NCBI GenBank assembly: GCA_963974675.1
Contig: CAXBDQ010000005.1
Coordinates: 44,891 to 108,890 of the forward strand
Reading direction: 5' to 3'
DNA: 64,000 nt
From: Porticoccus sp963974675
GTDB taxonomy: Bacteria; Pseudomonadota; Gammaproteobacteria; Pseudomonadales; Porticoccaceae
Shown here: positions 62,753-64,000 of the stretch, one piece after another
How positions within the stretch are numbered: the stretch's first letter is position 1
How the letters are laid out: each line of letters opens with the position of its first letter
Notes under the pieces: generated by a model
What the model was told of the DNA's origin: nothing
What the model saw: only the letters and a program-made list of their open reading frames with translations
Database searches by the model: none
Translations under genes and position numbers: made by a program

Positions 62753-62991
62753 CCCATTCAAAACTACAGGCCAAAAAACTGCCCTAACACAAAGCGGTAT
62801 ACCACCTAAACCAGTAAACCTACTATCTGATTAGCAACCTATAGGAAACATTCCACAATTTTAAGTCTGTAGGGTAGGATCAACACCAACCTTCCGTTAC
62901 AGTCTTCATACCGTTTATAAACAACACCTGTGCTAACTTCTTACTATTGACTGAAGAGCTACTTATTAAAGAATTTTTTGTATCCAAACAA

Positions 62992-63594
62992 ATGTCAAAA
63001 ATGTGTCTCATCAATGTGATCATAGTATTGTCGCTAAGTAGTTGCGCTACCTACCAGCCCAACCAGGTTGACGATATTTGTAAAATATTCCATGGAGAAA
63101 CCGATTGGTACGAAGATGCGCAAGCTGCGAATAAGCGCTGGGGAACCCCGATTGGCTTAATGATGGCCATCATTAAGCAAGAATCCACCTTTCGGCATGA
63201 CGTCAAGCCACCAAGACCCACATTTTTATTTATCCCACTGCCCAGAAGATCCTCTGCTTACGGCTATGCTCAAGCTCAAAACCCGGCATGGCAGGATTAC
63301 CAAAAAGCAACGGGTAACTGGAGTCATGACAGGGATGATTTCGGCGATGCCATCAACTTCGTCGGCTGGTATACCAACACATCTCAGAAAAAACTTGGCA
63401 TTTCAAAATGGGACCCCTACAAGCAGTATCTCGCCTACCACGAGGGCTGGGGCGGCTATGCGCGAGGAAGTTTCAACAAAAAACCCAGCCTACTTCGCGT
63501 AGCCTCCAAGGTAAAAAGACAGGCAGAAACCTACAATGCACAGTTAAAAACATGCAGCAAGGCCTTGGATGAGTCCGTCAGTGGTTGGTTTTAA
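62992..63594 (+). CDS. lytic-transglycosylase-like lipoprotein
   Basis: A 200-residue lipoprotein: signal LINVIIVLSLSSCATY with lipidation C near residue 16, then an SLT-like domain around GLMMAIIKQESTFRHDV (E and S of the lysozyme-like active site), YGYAQAQNPAWQDYQ and YLAYHEGWGGYARGSF. Related proteins are annotated as transglycosylase SLT domain lipoproteins. It may cut peptidoglycan near the outer membrane. An in-frame TTG at 62947 is an alternative start. Single gene. Confidence 0.85.
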   Translation: MSKMCLINVIIVLSLSSCATYQPNQVDDICKIFHGETDWYEDAQAANKRWGTPIGLMMAIIKQESTFRHDVKPPRPTFLFIPLPRRSSAYGYAQAQNPAWQDYQKATGNWSHDRDDFGDAINFVGWYTNTSQKKLGISKWDPYKQYLAYHEGWGGYARGSFNKKPSLLRVASKVKRQAETYNAQLKTCSKALDESVSGWF

Positions 63595-63663
63595 TATAGA
63601 CGGCGGATAACCGTTTCCAGTCACAAACTAATCGTTACAGCACGTTAAGTTCACGCTGAAAAC

Positions 63664-63909
63664 TTATTTAAAATTTACTATTTTAAAATGTGGATTTTCT
63701 ACCAAAACCTCCATTTTTGTAATGGAATCCAAGGCCACTAAATTATCAGCACTGCCATCCCTAATTTTTATACATTCTTCACTATTTTTATTGCGCCCTG
63801 TATCAAGAGCCGCTCCTTCTAGCTCCGTACCAGAATCCAGTGTCAATTTAACCCGATAGTTATATATACAAACTATTTCTATATAGTCATGCTGTTCACA
63901 AGAGATCAT
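63664..63909 (-). CDS. Rho-binding antiterminator (ROF family)
   Basis: An 81-residue Sm-like fold protein: MISCEQHDYIEIVCIYNYRVKLTLDSG at the start, acid-rich middle (NKNSEECIKI), then ALDSITKMEVLVENPHFKIV. This matches the ROF/YaeO group that binds Rho and blocks its RNA site, causing antitermination under stress. Close to the window edge; the start ATG at 63909 is convincing and no neighbour on its upstream side is visible. Confidence 0.85.
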   Translation of the reverse strand: MISCEQHDYIEIVCIYNYRVKLTLDSGTELEGAALDTGRNKNSEECIKIRDGSADNLVALDSITKMEVLVENPHFKIVNFK

Positions 63910-64000
63910 AGGGCCTTACCTTAGGGAGTGTGGTGTTCGGCTGACTTGACTTGTATGGTTGTTTTCTTAGATTTTTCATACTTTTAAATCCTTTTAAAAA

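Noticed and set aside
1..64000. CRISPR array, prophage or insertion sequence
   Set aside because: No spaced direct repeats, no integrase, transposase or phage structural genes, and no terminal inverted repeats were recognised.

Overview
The window looks like chromosome from a gammaproteobacterium, probably a marine relative of Pseudomonas/Cellvibrionales; this placement is inferred from gene order and family membership, not from a marker tree. Supporting blocks are pncC/cinA-recA-recX, mutS-fdxA, wrbA-arsC-yihY-tlpA with hda-DUF2066 divergent from purM-purN-DUF3108, and a complete rnfABCDGE operon. No rRNA, tRNA, CRISPR array or intact insertion sequence was seen.

Layout. 0-6.5 kb (minus strand): a Trm112-like protein, an M23 peptidase, recX, a sterol-desaturase-like hydroxylase sitting between recX and recA, recA with a perfect LexA box, pncC and a RumA-type RNA methyltransferase. 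6.7-14 kb: a CHASE/GGDEF/EAL protein, a GDT1-family cation exporter, a PAS/GGDEF cyclase, an acyltransferase-3 protein whose last segment is out of frame, degenerate intergenic DNA, and an exported HAD protein. 14-28.3 kb: an accessory island centred on arsenic chemistry. It starts with an NrtS-like small transporter, an ECF sigma factor and a zinc-finger anti-sigma. Then come the arsenosugar radical SAM enzyme ArsS, a TVP38/FAD-oxidoreductase fusion, a DUF547 protein, two arsenosugar-type glycosyltransferases, a DoxX protein, a metallo-beta-lactamase-fold hydrolase, arsenite methyltransferase ArsM, a broken arsenate reductase, a pstSCAB-like ABC transporter and a papain-like cysteine hydrolase. 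28.5-31.4 kb: a K+/H+ antiporter and a minus-strand gene remnant. 31.4-54.6 kb: mostly conserved housekeeping genes (mutS, fdxA, sppA, wrbA, arsC, yihY, tlpA-like, hda, purM, purN, an RND transporter with internal repeats, dcd, mrp, metG). 54.7-60.8 kb: rnfABCDGE. 61-64 kb: a thiamine-diphosphate enzyme, a transglycosylase-like lipoprotein and a Rho-binding antiterminator.

How the genes work together. The island can be read as a pathway. PstSCAB-like uptake brings in phosphate, or arsenate by mistake; arsenic is methylated by ArsM, adenosylated by ArsS and glycosylated by the two transferases, giving arsenosugar or arsenolipid precursors. The remaining island proteins have no settled role. 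The dedicated arsC inside the island is frameshifted and truncated, so arsenate reduction would have to come from another enzyme, such as the glutaredoxin-type ArsC at 37.6 kb. The island lies in a ~26 kb stretch that separates pncC-recA from mutS, genes that are close neighbours in Pseudomonas, which suggests insertion into an ancestral neighbourhood.
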